DNA from: Rattus norvegicus
Lineage: Eukaryota; Chordata; Mammalia; Rodentia; Muridae
Assembly (NCBI RefSeq): GCF_036323735.1
Contig: NC_086026.1
Coordinates: 52,826,039 to 52,890,038, forward strand
DNA: 64,000 bases
Reading direction: 5' to 3'
Within the stretch, counting starts at the first letter, position 1. Each line of letters opens with the position of its first letter. Made by a program: the position numbers and the translations under genes. Shown one piece after another: positions 51,726 to 63,244 of this stretch. Under the pieces are notes generated by a model that did not search any database, was not told the origin of the DNA, and saw only the letters and a program-made list of their open reading frames with translations.

Positions 51726-53464
51726 ACCCCTCTGCGTAAAAAAAGGAAGAGGTTGACAAGAACACCCAAGCCAGAAAGCTGAAAAAGAAGTGAGGTCTGT
51801 CAGTGTTGGACCCTGGCTCTCCTCCTCCCTCTTTGAGACATGCTGTTGTTATAAAAGTTCCACTTGTCTGATAGAGGAGGGGAGTTAGAGCCTGGGTGCC
51901 CCACTGTTCTCTCTTCTATTCCAGGCAGAGGTCATTTTTATCTGGTCCTAACTAGGAAGGACCTAAGGAATCATTCGCAAATGGTCACAGCCTGCGGCCA
52001 TGTTAGTCTGCCATAGCTGGCTTTCACCTGACCCATTCATTCCCAAAGTAAAGTCCTCAGAGTCAGTTTCTGGGTCATTCTGTGTCCACCAGCACAGACA
52101 CTACTTGGTGTCTGCATTCTCAGGGGGTGACTGCAGTTACCTCCATGAGGCGGGCCACTACACTAGGCAAGCAACAGACATCAAAGGTATGGAGTTTGCT
52201 CCAAGCAGCCAGAGAATTCACTGCCCTCTCCACTCCTGGCATCGCTCAATCTGTCCCCCGAACCCGACTCACTCCTGACTGACCCTTTTACTTATTGTTC
52301 TTGACCTGGGGCCCTCCATCTGGCACCTTCCCTCCCCCACCCCTGCTCTTGTCCTCTCTCATGGCTTCTATCAAGGACAATTACTAGACCAGCTCATAGT
52401 ACCTTCCCTAGACCTGGTTTTCAGATAGGCTGGACCTCTCTGAACCCCACAGTCGGGAGGTAATTTTTAACACCTCTATGTGTTGGAACCTCAACCCCGA
52501 AGCTAACTTTGTAATCCCCAAGAGAACAGTGTTCCTGGTTTTGATGCCTTTGAGACCTCCAGTGTACTTCACAAGGAGGAGCCTTGGATGTTTCCTGAAG
52601 ACTAAACAAGGGTTACAGAGCCAGATGGACGAGAATTGGTTGGATAAAAGAGGAAATGCACTGATGGCACTCGTGCTGGGCTGGGCTGGGTGGTGGGGAT
52701 GTTGGGTGACCAAGATGACCTGATCCCACCTTCATACTCCTCAGTCTGGGTGAGGACTCTGGTGAAAGAGCAGCAAACAGTGAAGATGAGGGTGGTTGGG
52801 CGTACATATGTGCACAGACAGGCCATGGCGATCCCAACAGTGCTCCCCTGACCAAAGAGCTTCTCACCCTGCCCGTGGCACCCTTCTGCAATGGCTTCCT
52901 CTGAGCTGGTTCTCCCAAGGGATTATTCTAATCCCTCCCCTGCTTCGCTTCCACAGGCTTTGTGTACATAGTAGTGTCCCGGCACCTCGGAGGCTGAGAG
53001 CACCCACCGCTCACACTTGAGTCTCCTGTGCCATTTTTAAAACCCTTAAATCAAAGGTGAACACACAGTGTCACCCCACCCCCACCCTCCATCTCAGAAT
53101 GAGACCCAGCCATCTCTGGCTAACCCACAAGGAAAGACCAGAGTGAAAGCATGTCCTCACTCTTAGAAAACAAAGGAACTTGGATGACAGTCTTGTTGGT
53201 CAGTCTACCTGGCCTCATGCCAGGGTGCACGGAGGTGTCCTAGAACAAATGAGGTCATCTCAGTCCCCTCATCAGATGGAAACAGGGTCACTGGAAGAAG
53301 CTCCTTCAGATGCTCTTAGACGTGTGACCTAGCAGCTGGCCAGATGTTAATCTGAAGAATAAAAATAAACTATGTTTCAAACACGTGGATTAAGACAAAA
53401 GGGTGCATACTTCCTATTGTATTGCAACCAATTTAATACTGGAACAAAACTTTCATTTGGAAGA
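51726..53464. other. Mostly unique sequence
   Basis: No gene is recognised. Bases 52480-52580 have a faint LTR-like flavour (GTGTTGGAACCTCAACCCCG) but too little to name. Confidence 0.4.
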
Positions 53465-53570
53465 CATGTCTTGTTATGCAGCCCAGGCTGGTCTCAAACT
53501 TGTGGTCTTCTGGCCCCTCTCTCCCAAGTGCTGGGATTTCAGAGATGGGCCACCAGCCCGGCGTATCTTA
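53465..53570 (-). mobile_element. B1 SINE, minus strand
   Basis: CTTGTTATGCAGCCCAGGCT, GGTCTCAAACTTGTGGTCTT and CCCAAGTGCTGGGATTTCAG read as reverse B1, truncated at the left monomer end. Confidence 0.82.
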
Positions 53571-54064
53571 ATACTGTTACCATGGCCCATCCAATCTCTG
53601 CAGACAGTTATTTCTGTAAATCTGGGCTTGGATCTCCTGTCTTCCCTTACTGCAGTTGGTGTGGTGGGCATCCTAGAACCCTCCAGAAATCGGGCTGTGC
53701 CTCCAGCTAACTGGACACTCACAGCTTCTGGTACCCATTTTGGTCTTTCTCCATAATGCCCCTGGGAGCAAAAAGCCACCCTTCCTTATGGCAAGTGTCC
53801 TCCATCAATGTAGGTACCATCTTCTAGGGCAGCCTGGAGCTGGTCTGGCCTAAGAGGAAGGGAGGGCAGACACTTCACTACTCAGCCTCTGTCAGTCACC
53901 TCGGGGGGCTGCTAGAGATCTCCCCTGCCCATCCTTGCTCACCGGTGTCTTTATCTTGAAGTCTGCTCTCTTAGGACCCCAAACTGAGCCAGCCAACAAG
54001 GTGTAGCCAGCAAACAGTCAGGGCCCAGCGCCCTAATGCATAGAACTCAGGGAGATCTGCTGCT
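53571..54064. other. Unassigned sequence
   Basis: No gene or repeat family is recognised. Confidence 0.38.
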
Positions 54065-54185
54065 CGAACCAACCCAGCTTTGGCTAAACATCAGAATCAG
54101 ATGTAGGATATAAAAAGAAGAAAAAAGGTCCTGAATCCGAGGCCACTTCCCCTGTTCTGATTCAGTATGGGTTTCCACAGTTTAC
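54065..54185 (+). mobile_element. MER5A-like hAT-Charlie remnant
   Basis: TTTGGCTAAACATCAGAATC followed by AGATGTAGG and later TGTTCTGATTCAGTATGGGT matches MER5A (TGAGCATCAGAATCACCTGG, GATTCTGATTCAGTAGGTC). Terminal repeats are not readable. Confidence 0.6.
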
Positions 54186-54919
54186 AATCTCCAGGTTTCT
54201 GATAGACAGTCCAGGCTGTGGACCAATGACCAGGGAGGGCATCTTTCTTCATGACCTCCATCCCTGAAATCTACAGTTCCAGAACCACGAACCCTGGAAG
54301 GGCAAAGTGAGTGTCCAAGGGCGGGTGGTAGCTTAGTTACCCAAAGGGCTTTCAACTCTGTCATCTTGAATTGACTGGCAGGGTCATTGCCTCGGAGCAG
54401 CATAAAGACCTCGACTGTGGCTCTCTGGGGCACAGGCACAAGGTCGGCCCATTTATAAGCAGATGAAGGAACATCTGGCAGGTGTGAGCAGGTGCTCCAC
54501 TCATGGTTACAGCTGGGAGTGTCTGGGACAGTCCTCACTTCACTGTGGCAATCTGAGAGGACTTCCAGGAGGTGGTGGGCTCTGAACGAGATGGTGAGGA
54601 ACAGCAGGCTTCAGATAGGGAGCACTTGGGAGGGATGCCTGACCCCGGGATGGTCGTCTCAATCAGTGTGCAGCCCGTTTCTAAGGAAACCAGTCCTGAT
54701 CTGTATTCTCATCCCCTTTCTGGCATGACTGGGCATTTCAGGGGCTCTCAGACTCAGGGAGCAGCAGGCAGTGATTGCCTGGTTTTTATAAGAGTACATT
54801 TTGTTCTGAAGATTAGAACGTAGGCAAGGGTTGGTTGGAAATCTGTTTAATCTGCACTTCATTAGCCCCGCTTTCCTCTGAGGACAATCTCTCAGTTGTG
54901 TGTCTTTGCTACTCGCAGG
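54186..54919. other. Unassigned sequence
   Basis: No gene or repeat family is recognised. Confidence 0.38.
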
Positions 54920-54990
54920 CTATGCAGCCTCAGCCAAGTCACATGACCACTCTGAGGCTCTATGTGTTGGGCCTTAAAATGGGCACATCT
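54920..54990 (+). mobile_element. MIR SINE fragment
   Basis: CAGCCAAGTCACATGACCAC, TCTGAGGCTCTATGTGTTGG and GCCTTAAAATGGGCACATC follow the MIR core (GGGCAAGTCACTTAACC, TCTGAGCCTCAGTTTCC, TGTAAAATGGG). Confidence 0.58.
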
Positions 54991-55929
54991 TCCCCCACCC
55001 CACCTCTGGCGTTTTCACAAGAACGGAGCGGGATCACAGTCGCAGTAAGGTTCTCTGTGAAGAGCAAAGCTCATTCCCAGCCCAATCTGCTGCGACTTTT
55101 TTCGTTTCCCTTTTTAAAACCCAAGACGCCAAAGCCAGCAAGGTTACAGCTGCAGCCCAGAGCACAGCATTGGGCTCCCCACGCCACCCTAGGAGTGGAG
55201 ACAAGACCATAGTCCTCATCTTCCACTCAAAGGCTTTCTCGAACATGGCTTTCTCTGTGTCTCCACTCTCTCACTTCTCAGGCTCTGAGAGGAATCAAGC
55301 ATTTTCTCCCAAATATGCGCTTGATGTACCCTCCAATCCTCCCTGCAGCGGCCTGCCAGCCTATGCTCTCCCCACCTCTGGGCCTCACCTCACCAGGCCT
55401 TTCTGTTCTGACGCCTCTGGACCTCCTAACTCAGCTTGAGGTCAGCACTCCAAGTTGTCTGTCTATCCCCCCACCCCCACCCACGCCCCCCCATACCCGC
55501 TACCTAGGAAAGGTGGGATTCTCCTGCTCAGACCCCTGGAGGAGAGCATTCCTTCCTAATGCGGTTAGAGCAAGGCATTTAGTCAAATACACTCTGCAGA
55601 CGAATTCTTGACCACAACGCCTACACAGGTCAGTCACGATGAAGGGGTGGGGCAGCTCATGGAGGCTGGGGCTAGAGCTAACTCTAGATTCTCAGCCCCT
55701 GCTCCTTCCCTCTAGTCTCAGATCTCTACCTACAAACTGAATCTCCTCCCTGTAGAATCCTCCTGCTGGGCTGTTAGTCACTGCATGTCCAGTGTCAAGC
55801 CTGGGGAGTCCCCGATGCTCCCCAGCCCCACCCCTAGCTCATTCCCAAGCACTCTTCCCCAGGTCCAAAAGCCTAGCTTAAGCTACAGATTCTGGGAGAG
55901 ACAGGTCACGTCTACCACCCCGAGGTGCA
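54991..55929. other. Unassigned sequence
   Basis: No gene or repeat family is recognised. A short C-rich CCCCCACCCCCACCCACGCC stretch lies at 55469-55490. Confidence 0.4.
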
Positions 55930-56130
55930 GTGCGAGCCAAACTAATCAATGGCAGAGCGGTAGATTAAGGGGCCTTGCTCAAAGCCATCCATCACTGTCG
56001 TTTACCCGGGCCTGTCAGGCTGCAAATGGAAAAGGAGATGATGTGAAACAACCCATCTGCAGGTTCTTAACGCTCTTTACAAATTGCCGTAGTGAATAAC
56101 TTGTTGCCTGTATTTATCCCTTTTCAAATT
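55930..56130. other. Repeat-free candidate conserved element
   Basis: About 200 bases with retained CpGs (GTGCGAGCC, GAGCGGTAG, CTGTCGTTTACCCGGG, TAACGCTC, TTGCCGTAG) and homeodomain-like words (CTAATCAATGG at 55942, GTAGATTAAGG). It has no long frame. The mix of AT-rich factor-like words and preserved CpG resembles enhancer DNA. The call rests on composition only. Confidence 0.35.
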
Positions 56131-56233
56131 GTCTCTTAGCTACAGTCATCCGTCTTCATTCTACACCCTGATGGCATGCACACTGCCAGTTGGGCAACCT
56201 CATTATTTTGCTGATGTCGCTGTCTGGAGGAGG

Positions 56234-56490
56234 AAGGGGAGGAAGAGAAGGAAAGAGGGAGAGAGAGAGAGGAGAGAGAAAGAGAGAAGAGGAGGAGGAG
56301 GAGGAAGAGAAGGAAAAAGGGAGAGAGAGAGGAGAAAGAGAGAGGAGGAGGAGGAGGAGGAAGAGAAGGAAAGAGGGAGAGAGAGAGGAGAGAGAAAGAG
56401 AGAAGAGGAGGAGGAGGAAAAGGAGGAAGAGGAGGAGGAGGAGGAAAGAAATGAGGGGAGACAGAAGAGGGGAAGAAAGAAAAGGAGGCA
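56234..56490. repeat. Purine-rich GAGGA/GAGAGA satellite
   Basis: About 255 bases of almost pure A/G. A higher-order unit starting AAGAGAAGG recurs at 56243, 56305 and 56361 (spacings 62 and 56). Arg/Glu frames and the pyrimidine-strand Ser/Leu frames are artefacts. Confidence 0.95.
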
Positions 56491-56514
56491 GTAGGATGTG
56501 AGCCTTAATGTAAT

Positions 56515-56600
56515 GTAATCGTGGGGAAAGAGCATCAGCTGTAGAGTTCACCTGGGCAGGAGCCAGGTCAGTTCAGGCCCCACTCCCCTAGGCTCAACTG
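56515..56600 (+). mobile_element. Possible MIR 5' fragment
   Basis: GTGGGGAAAGAGCATCAGCT, GTAGAGTTCACCTGGGC and CAGTTCAGGCCCCACTC loosely follow the MIR head (GTGGTTAAGAGCACGGGCTCTGGAGTC). Confidence 0.38.
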
Positions 56601-56777
56601 CTTCCTCCTCTAGGGAGTCTGTGAAAAGAAATGGTCTTCTCCCGGCACCCCAGGGGCTTGATCAGTGGCTACAGTCAAAGATCAAAGTCCAGAGTGTGAC
56701 CATCCATTCTCCTTCTCTCAAAGAGGAGAGCCCTCTGCAGTATGACAGTAAGCCGTTTTCATCTTGTTGTTTTTCTG

Positions 56778-56811
56778 CTATCTGTCTATCCATCCATCCA
56801 TCCGTCCGTCT
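56778..56811. repeat. (ATCC)n/(GTCC)n tract
   Basis: TATCTGTCTATCCATCCATC then CATCCGTCCGTCTG, an imperfect tetranucleotide repeat before a minus-strand B1. Confidence 0.85.
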
Positions 56812-56905
56812 GTTTTGACAGGGTCTCACTCTGTACCTTTGGCTGGTCTCGGACTCTTATTGTAGCCCGGGTTGGCCTCGCCCATGATGAGTCTCCCTGT
56901 GCTGT
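56812..56905 (-). mobile_element. B1 SINE fragment, minus strand
   Basis: TTTTGACAGGGTCTCACTCT, TTTGGCTGGTCTCGGACTCT and GTAGCCCGGGTTGGCCTCGC read as reverse B1. Confidence 0.7.
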
Positions 56906-57074
56906 TGTGCTTTATGTGTTATGTCATCTTTAGCATTTCTCCCTCTTCAACCTTCAGGCTGAGACTCAAGAGGTTGGGCTCTCCGGTGAAACCCTTCAGT
57001 GGGCTTTGGATCCTATGCCTTGGGGCTGGCGGCCATTCTTTCTTCTCCAGCTTGGAAATGTAGCTTTTAGCTCT

Positions 57075-57350
57075 GTGAAGGATGTTTACACTCCCCTGTT
57101 TCTACATTGGAACCCACCCTCAGGTGATGGTATTAGAACACAGAGCCTTGGACAGGTTCTTAGGGCGTGAGGATGGAGCCCTTGCAAACAGGATCAGTGC
57201 CTTCACAAAAGGGACCCCTCATCAGGTTAGCCTGTGAGGACGCAGCCAAGAAGCCATTGTCTCTGAACCATAAACTCTCATCAAACACAGAATCTGGCAG
57301 TGCCTTGATCTTTGACTTCCCAACATCGAGAAGTAGATTAGTATGGTCTA
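57075..57350 (+). mobile_element. MLT1/MST-type MaLR LTR
   Basis: CCCACCCTCAGGTGATGGTA, AGGGCGTGAGGATGGAGCCC, TTGCAAACAGGATCAGTGCC, AGCCTGTGAGGACGCAGCCA, CACAGAATCTGGCAGTGCCT and TTGATCTTTGACTTCCCAAC follow the ancient MaLR LTR consensus in order. A 69-codon frame through it is LTR sequence. Confidence 0.78.
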
Positions 57351-57534
57351 TGTGCCCTTCAGCTTTAACCAAGTAAGATACCCACTCACTAGCCAGTCTC
57401 CACCTCGCTCATCGCCACAGTCTGTGAAAGGCCTTGGAATTGCTTCCCTCCGCTGGGCCCTTCAGTGACCCCTGGATCAGAGCCACTCTGTCATCCTGCC
57501 CCAGGGCACTGTAAAAGGTCAAGGGTGGTGCTGT

Positions 57535-57770
57535 AGAGATTCCTGTTTCCCATGCTTATCTGGTAGAGTACTTGCCTAGCACTCATGAGGCCCTAGGTTC
57601 CATAGCTAGCACCACTGAGCAGATAGAGTGGCTTGCACCTGGAACCCCAGGTCTGAGGAAACAGGGACAGGATGATGGAGGTCATTCTCAGCCACACAGC
57701 AAGTTTGAGGCCACCCTGATTTACATGAGACTTTATCCAAAACTAAGTAATGTACCCCTGGTGGCACAGG
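57535..57770 (+). mobile_element. B4-type SINE
   Basis: ATCTGGTAGAGTACTTGCCT, GCACTCATGAGGCCCTAGGT and TCCATAGCTAGCACC form the ID-like head. ACCTGGAACCCCAGGTCTGA, GACAGGATGATGGAGG and GCAAGTTTGAGGCCACCCTG form the B1-like half, ending in TTATCCAAAACTAAG. Confidence 0.75.
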
Positions 57771-58199
57771 GGTCTGTGGAGCACAGAGACCAGCCATCCT
57801 TTACCCTGTGTCACACAGCTCCTTGGGAGGTATCAGTGAGCAGTCTCCGGCCTTGCCATCCCATGCTGTTGCTCTTAGGCAGTAAAAGCTCTACATCTGT
57901 TCATGGGTCCAACTCTCTGACTCAGGTAAGAGCGCCTCAAGGCTAGGGACCCCTGTATCATACACCTGAATCCTCCTCCAGGTTCAGCACGGGGCTGGGC
58001 TCATTCATAATGACCAGAAAAGAGGAGATCCCTGCAGTCAGTTCTTCCAGGGGAGAAAAGTCTCACGGGGAGGAGAAGGCAGCTGGCCCCACAGGACTCC
58101 CAACTTGCCCTTCTTTATACTGGTAACTGTGGCTCACACCAAAATCTGCGGAGCTGTTGGGCATTTCTAACACCACAGCCAGTGTTTCCATCCGGTCTT
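57771..58199. other. Unassigned sequence
   Basis: No gene or repeat family is recognised. Confidence 0.38.
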
Positions 58200-58745
58200 C
58201 CACAGGAGACCTTTAAATATTTGAAAACGGCTGTCAGATTTCACTTACCTGTTCTGTCTCCCAGGTTTAGGTTCCCTGGCCATCTCTACCACTCCCCACA
58301 TGGCATGGTATAGTGACCTTGGGCCATCCCCTTTCCCTCTCCCAACTGCCACACCATTTGTCAAAATCCTCACTCAGCCGTTGCTCCTGGAATGAAGCAC
58401 AAGGCTCCAGATGTGGTCCAGCCAATGCCAAGCTCAGAGGAAGCTGCCACCTCCCCTCTCTTGCATTTTGATTAATTTTACCCGAGACTGCACCCCTCAC
58501 ACCCCACCTTGGCAGCTCCCCCCATGGCTGGCTCGCACAGCACTTTGCCTGCTAATCCATCTAACCCCATTACTGTCTACCCCACAAGTCTCCATCTTGC
58601 CCCAGAGGATAATGCCAGAGTCTTTACCAAAACACCTGCCATAACCCAGATTCGCCACGTTCCTGGTGCACCGTCTGTCCAGAAGCAAACAAATCCATCA
58701 GCTGGAAGTGGGAGTTTGTTTCGGTTGAACTTGCACTTGGTGAAC
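58200..58745 (+). mobile_element. L3/CR1-type LINE relic, unusually long
   Basis: The order of motifs follows an ancient CR1-clade (L3b-like) mammalian LINE: TTTAAATATTTGAAAACGGC, ACATGGCATGGTATAGTGAC, ATTTGTCAAAATCCTCACTC, GGCTCCAGATGTGGTCCAGC, TTTTGATTAATTTTACCCGA, CCCACAAGTCTCCATCTTGCC and TTGAACTTGCACTTGGTGAA. About 545 bases remain alignable, long for a family inactive since before the placental radiation. Open frames at 58411-58768 are part of the relic. Confidence 0.68.
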
Positions 58746-58767
58746 CCAGAATAATTCTTAGGGATCA

Positions 58768-58797
58768 CGCTCTTGTTTTTGTTTTTGTTTTTGTTTT
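58768..58797. repeat. (TTTTTG)4 tract
   Basis: A short T5G repeat directly after the L3/CR1-type relic. Confidence 0.85.
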
Positions 58798-59039
58798 CCT
58801 CTTACAGGCCCATGAACCATCTACTCAATAATCTTTTGTCACTGCCCTCTACGGAGTTTTCTTCACCCAAGGTGCTTGCTCAGTGTCTGGACTGAGAAAC
58901 GGTGACAGGCTACCTGATCGATCACCGTGCCCTGAGCTTTATGGTGGTGTACAGAGGTTGTCCAGGGAAAAGCAGAGAGGGGAGTGCGTCCAAGTGTCGA
59001 AGACTCAGGGATGCCCAGGGAGGCTGTAAATAGCATGGC

Positions 59040-59280
59040 AGAGGGACTTTGAGTCCCTGGGTTGGAAAATTTATTAGCAGTGAGACTCTATTTCACTCCT
59101 TTGCACAGTGTGTTTGATTCAAAGAAAATAGGAAAACGTTGCTGGCATCCTAGTTCTGCCGGAGCACTTCCTTTTCTCCTATAATTAGGCACTCTGGATT
59201 TTTGTATCGTTTTTGTATGTGTTTGTTTCTTCTGATTTCCACAGGCTATTTTTAGGCCAATCATGACTCACTTTTTGAAA
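59040..59280. promoter_or_regulatory. Candidate enhancer with MEF2, CCAAT and AP-1 words
   Basis: This AT-rich, repeat-free stretch holds CTATTTTTAG (59246-59255, a consensus MEF2 word), CCAAT (59257-59261) and TGACTCA (59264-59270, AP-1/NF-E2 core) within 25 bases. AAATTTATTAGC and CCTATAATTAGGC lie upstream. The motif definitions are established; co-occurrence here as a functional module is inference. Confidence 0.35.
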
Positions 59281-62200
59281 AGCTTAAAAAAAAAAAAGGA
59301 AAAAAAAGAAAAGGCTTTTCCCCCAGCAATCAAATGTTCCTGTCCTCTGGGTGATATGCGTTTAGGTAAGTCAGATATGAGTGACAGTTGTGGGGGACCC
59401 AGAAGGCACACAGGAGGAAGGCTCTGCCGTGGGAGGAAAGACAATAAGGGGGAAGATCTGTATGGGGACTTGCCAGTCCCTGCCAGTCCTTGCCAATCCC
59501 ACTGATGATCCCTACTCAGAAGGATTGGATTGAGGTCCCATGCCTGGTCACAGGAAGAGCCCAGAAAATTCTGAAAAGTTATTTCACCCCTGGGAGAAGC
59601 ATCAGGCTTGGTATTCTGTGAACAGGGCTCAGGAAACAGCAACCATGAGATATAATGGGCTCAAGACAAGAAAGAATTAACTCAGGGCTGATCTTTGGTA
59701 TAGGAAGCTCAAACTAAGTAAAAACTATTGTGTCCACGGAAGGGACCCTCCGATGCTGACTGTGAAATCAGCAAAGAATTCCAACTCCAAAAGAGAAACT
59801 GAGTCACAGTTTCCAAGGTCTCCTCCAATGCCAGGACTCTGGGAAAGGAGGAAACATCGAGAACTACATCTGCACTTGTTCTCAAAGCGCACAACACAGA
59901 GGGACAGGGTCCCTTCAGGAAGGATCCATCCAGAGAGGGAAATCACAGGACCCTTGCCAGGGCAGCATACACCCCCCCCATCTTTCCACACCAAAGGGAC
60001 TGAGTGCCATAGATGGCTAGATATGGAGTCCTTGCTCACTCCCCTTAAATACCCAGATTCCCCCAGAGGTTTTCACAGGTCCATTTCCTTCCTTCTGTGA
60101 GTTTAGATTCTAAGATAGACAATCAGTCATTCACACGCGTGTATAACATGTGATGCCACATAGCAACAACCCACAGAGGGAGAGGGTGAGTGAGCACATG
60201 TGTCAGGAGGAGGAAGTTCTCAGATCTACTTTGAGCCACCTCTAAACTGCATACGTAGGGCACGTGGACCATGCCACCAAGACAGGCATAAGAACTGTTA
60301 AGGTGGGGCGAGCTCAAGCCCTGGGAATATCAGAGATTTGTGGACAGTGGGAGTGGAGCAACTCCGGCCCTCTCTGCCTGCTCTAGAACTCATAGCCAGA
60401 CACCCAACTGAGAGGACCACAGGCAGTCAGGCACATAAGGCAGCACCTGGAGCCCTTCCCCATGCGAAGAGAGCATCACCAAACATCTTAATTCAGCCAA
60501 TAGAAAACATTTACTCCCCCCAAAATCCCATCCTGCTCTCCAAGGTTCATAGAGTCCATGTCTCCATGGATTAAAGTGCTCAATTATTTCACTAAAGATC
60601 TTCTGAGAGTGACTGTCTTCACTGAGCTGCAGCACTCGGGGAGGGGCTCTCTCTCCTGAAACGCTTCATCATTAGACCTTAGACCCTCCTGCCTGCCTGG
60701 CTCTCACTGCCTGCAGAGGCTTGTGTCAGGGAGGCTATGCTGCCACTGCAACCATCATGGGACCCATGGCTAACTGCCCTGAGAAGGCAGCCCAAACTCC
60801 TTTGCTCCTCTTTTAAGAGCTGTGACACTCTGAGCATTCCCGGAGCCCTGTGGAACCTATCCACCCCAGGTTCTACTTCACCCTCCTCAGTCTGGCATGC
60901 AGAGACCTCTGATGTCCCAGAGGATAGGAGGCAGACTGAAGACTCCCAGTCCCATACTTTGCCTAGCAATCTCCACCCCCCACCCCACTGCCCGCTGAGC
61001 TGGGCTATTGGTGGCATCCTGACACTGCCAGCAGAGAGGCAGAACCCAGCACCCTCATACATGTGCCCGCCTAGACTGTGTTATAGTCCCCTGTTCTCCA
61101 TGTCACTATGACCCTTCAGAATCAGTCACCATACAGATAGAAGAGTCCCACCCCCACCCCTAAAAGGTGGAGAACTCCTGGGAAAATGTCACAGTTTGCC
61201 TGTCCCAGCCTCCCGAATTAATTCCCAGAAGCTCCTACAGAGCTGAGGACACTAAGGGGCTGAGAGGAACACAGAGCTGGTGTGATGCCTGCCTGAGTGC
61301 CCGACTCACATGGATGGCATAGCACTGGGAAGCAACAATCAGGAAAGCATGGGCCCACACTCCTTGGGTGGATCACACAATGCTTTGGGTGTGTGAATTC
61401 CGGCCTGGGGACTCCTGTAGGAGTTGACATTTGGCCAGGAATCTGAGGGATGAGGGTCATGTAACTGGGTTCGGGGTGGAGAGATGGGGAAGGTAAATGG
61501 GAATCTAATATTTTGGAGGACTGAAAGATGTACTCTTTGAACAAGGGGCAAAGTTCATTGCATCAACGTGGTGCTGGTACCAGTTGGGTGTGCTCTGCAC
61601 TGGAGACATGTGGTTCCCCAGCCAGTCCTGCCCTCATGTGCTGTCTAGAAAGGAAGGCAGATAGCTCAAAACATCACAGAGAACTAGCTGGCGACATTCA
61701 GGAAAGCTCTTATGAGGCCATTTCAAATATTGGGGGACTTAAGAAGAGGACCAACCTGGGGCATTCTTAAGAGTTGAAATTATTCAGGCTTGGTGGCTGT
61801 CTGAATGGTGGGACCAAGGAACCCTAGGAAGTGAGATGCGTTCTGATGCTGGGTACCAGCGGTGTCGGGGATCCATTCACACACACGGGAAACGGGAAAT
61901 GTTGAGCATAGTCCTTGAGTGTGACTTGGGAGTGTCAGCTGTCCAGCAGTGTCCCTTGGATAGAGTATAAGGAGAATTAAGAAAGGGTCCCAGGAGAACC
62001 CACTCCTCAAATGTGACCTTGAAAGGCAACCAGCATGGAGGGTGGGAGGAACCAGGAGAGGCCATGAGTAGGCGCAGGCCTGAGGCACTGAGAGTGGCTT
62101 ACTTATGGGACTACAATGGGCTGTGCTTGGTGGGATAGGGTGGTGCCTAGGTATGATCAGAAACAGGGATGGAGAGCCAGGCAGAGGCATGAGCACCAAG

Positions 62201-62409
62201 GGAATACAATCTGTTGGAAGCACAAAAGGAGTAATTAAAAAAGTTGGGAGAGAAAATTACACAGTTCAATTTGTTTTCTGAAAAAAAAAAAGGCTCAGTG
62301 GGTCTGTGGGGCAGACAATGGCTCAATAAGAGTGGGTGGGGGCTAGGGAAGGGGCTCGAAACTTGGGAGCTTGAACTGATGGGGACTTTAAAACTCAGGG
62401 TGTGGCAGG
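59281..62409. other. Mostly unique sequence
   Basis: More than 3 kb with no recognised gene or clear repeat. An A-rich run lies at 59283-59315. Frames at 60679-61111, 61218-61544 and 61780-62223 have no domains. Confidence 0.42.
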
Positions 62410-62560
62410 GAAAAAGAAGAAAAGAGGATGAACTCGGGGTTGGTTTTCAGGTTGATGACTTCACTTCCGGGTCTTGTGAAACACAACTTCAAGACATCCA
62501 GGAGGTGGCCAGACGAACGAGCCCGGAGTTCAGGAGCACAGCAAGGACAAGGCACAGGCT
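62410..62560 (+). mobile_element. L2 LINE 3' UTR fragment
   Basis: GAGGATGAACTCGGGGTTGG, TTTTCAGGTTGATGAC, AAGACATCCAGGAGGTGGCC and AACGAGCCCGGAGTTCAGGA follow L2 (GATGAGCTCAGTTTTGGAC, GGGACATCCAGGTGGAGATG, CTGGAGCTCAGGAG). A 210-codon, TTG-led open frame (62244-62876) runs through it and is therefore unlikely to be a gene. Confidence 0.55.
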
Positions 62561-63244
62561 TGAGGCACTTCAAGCTTGGGGCGTCACAACGGGAGGTTGG
62601 AGAACCAGTGTCTACCTTTCCAAGAACAGCTCTGTGTGCTGCTCTGTGCGGAGCCAACCAGGAGCTCTTTCACATGAGGAAGTCCAGAAGTATCCCCAAG
62701 CTTGCTTTTCCTTCACACCTCACTCCCCACAGCCAAGGCACAGCTGGACCTGCCCGCCAGGCTTCTGTAGTTCTCATATTCCAATATCCTCCCTCGAGAC
62801 CTGGTCCTATGCTTTTCACCCCTGCATCTCCTGCCCATCCCCCACCCCCAACCCCCACTACAGCTTGAGTGCATAGACCATGTCTCCATGGAGGAGAACA
62901 ATTCCCAGAAGAGCCTAGTCACATCAAAACAAGAAGCCAGTTCCTGGCCCAGCTGCCTGACTCTGCACAAGCCTCCCCGTGCCCCATCTTCCTGTGTTCC
63001 CTTTACCTCTTCAGCCTTACAGCCCTGGCCGGGTTGTGCTAATCTCTGGGCCAAAAAGGTTTGTCTGCCTCTTATGTCATGGGAGCCACCACCTTGCTTC
63101 CCTGGTCACCCTTGGAAGCAATCACTGTCCTTGCTTCTCAACAGCACTGGATGCCTGATGTCTCTGTAACCTGCTTAGAGTGTTCTCTGTGTCTCTCTGT
63201 CTCTGTCTCTCTCTTCTCTTCGTCTCTCTGCCTGTAAGCAGAGA
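62561..63244. other. Unassigned sequence
   Basis: No gene or repeat family is recognised. A short CT-rich TCTCTGTGTCTCTCTGTCTC stretch occurs at 63183-63230. Confidence 0.38.

Noticed and set aside
58411..58768. Overlapping open frames that look conserved-like
   Set aside because: They fall within the L3/CR1-type relic in a non-coding part of that element and in inconsistent frames.
62244..62876. 210-codon plus-strand open frame, longest outside simple repeats
   Set aside because: It starts at TTG, overlaps an L2 3' UTR fragment, has low-complexity ends and no domain or splice sites.
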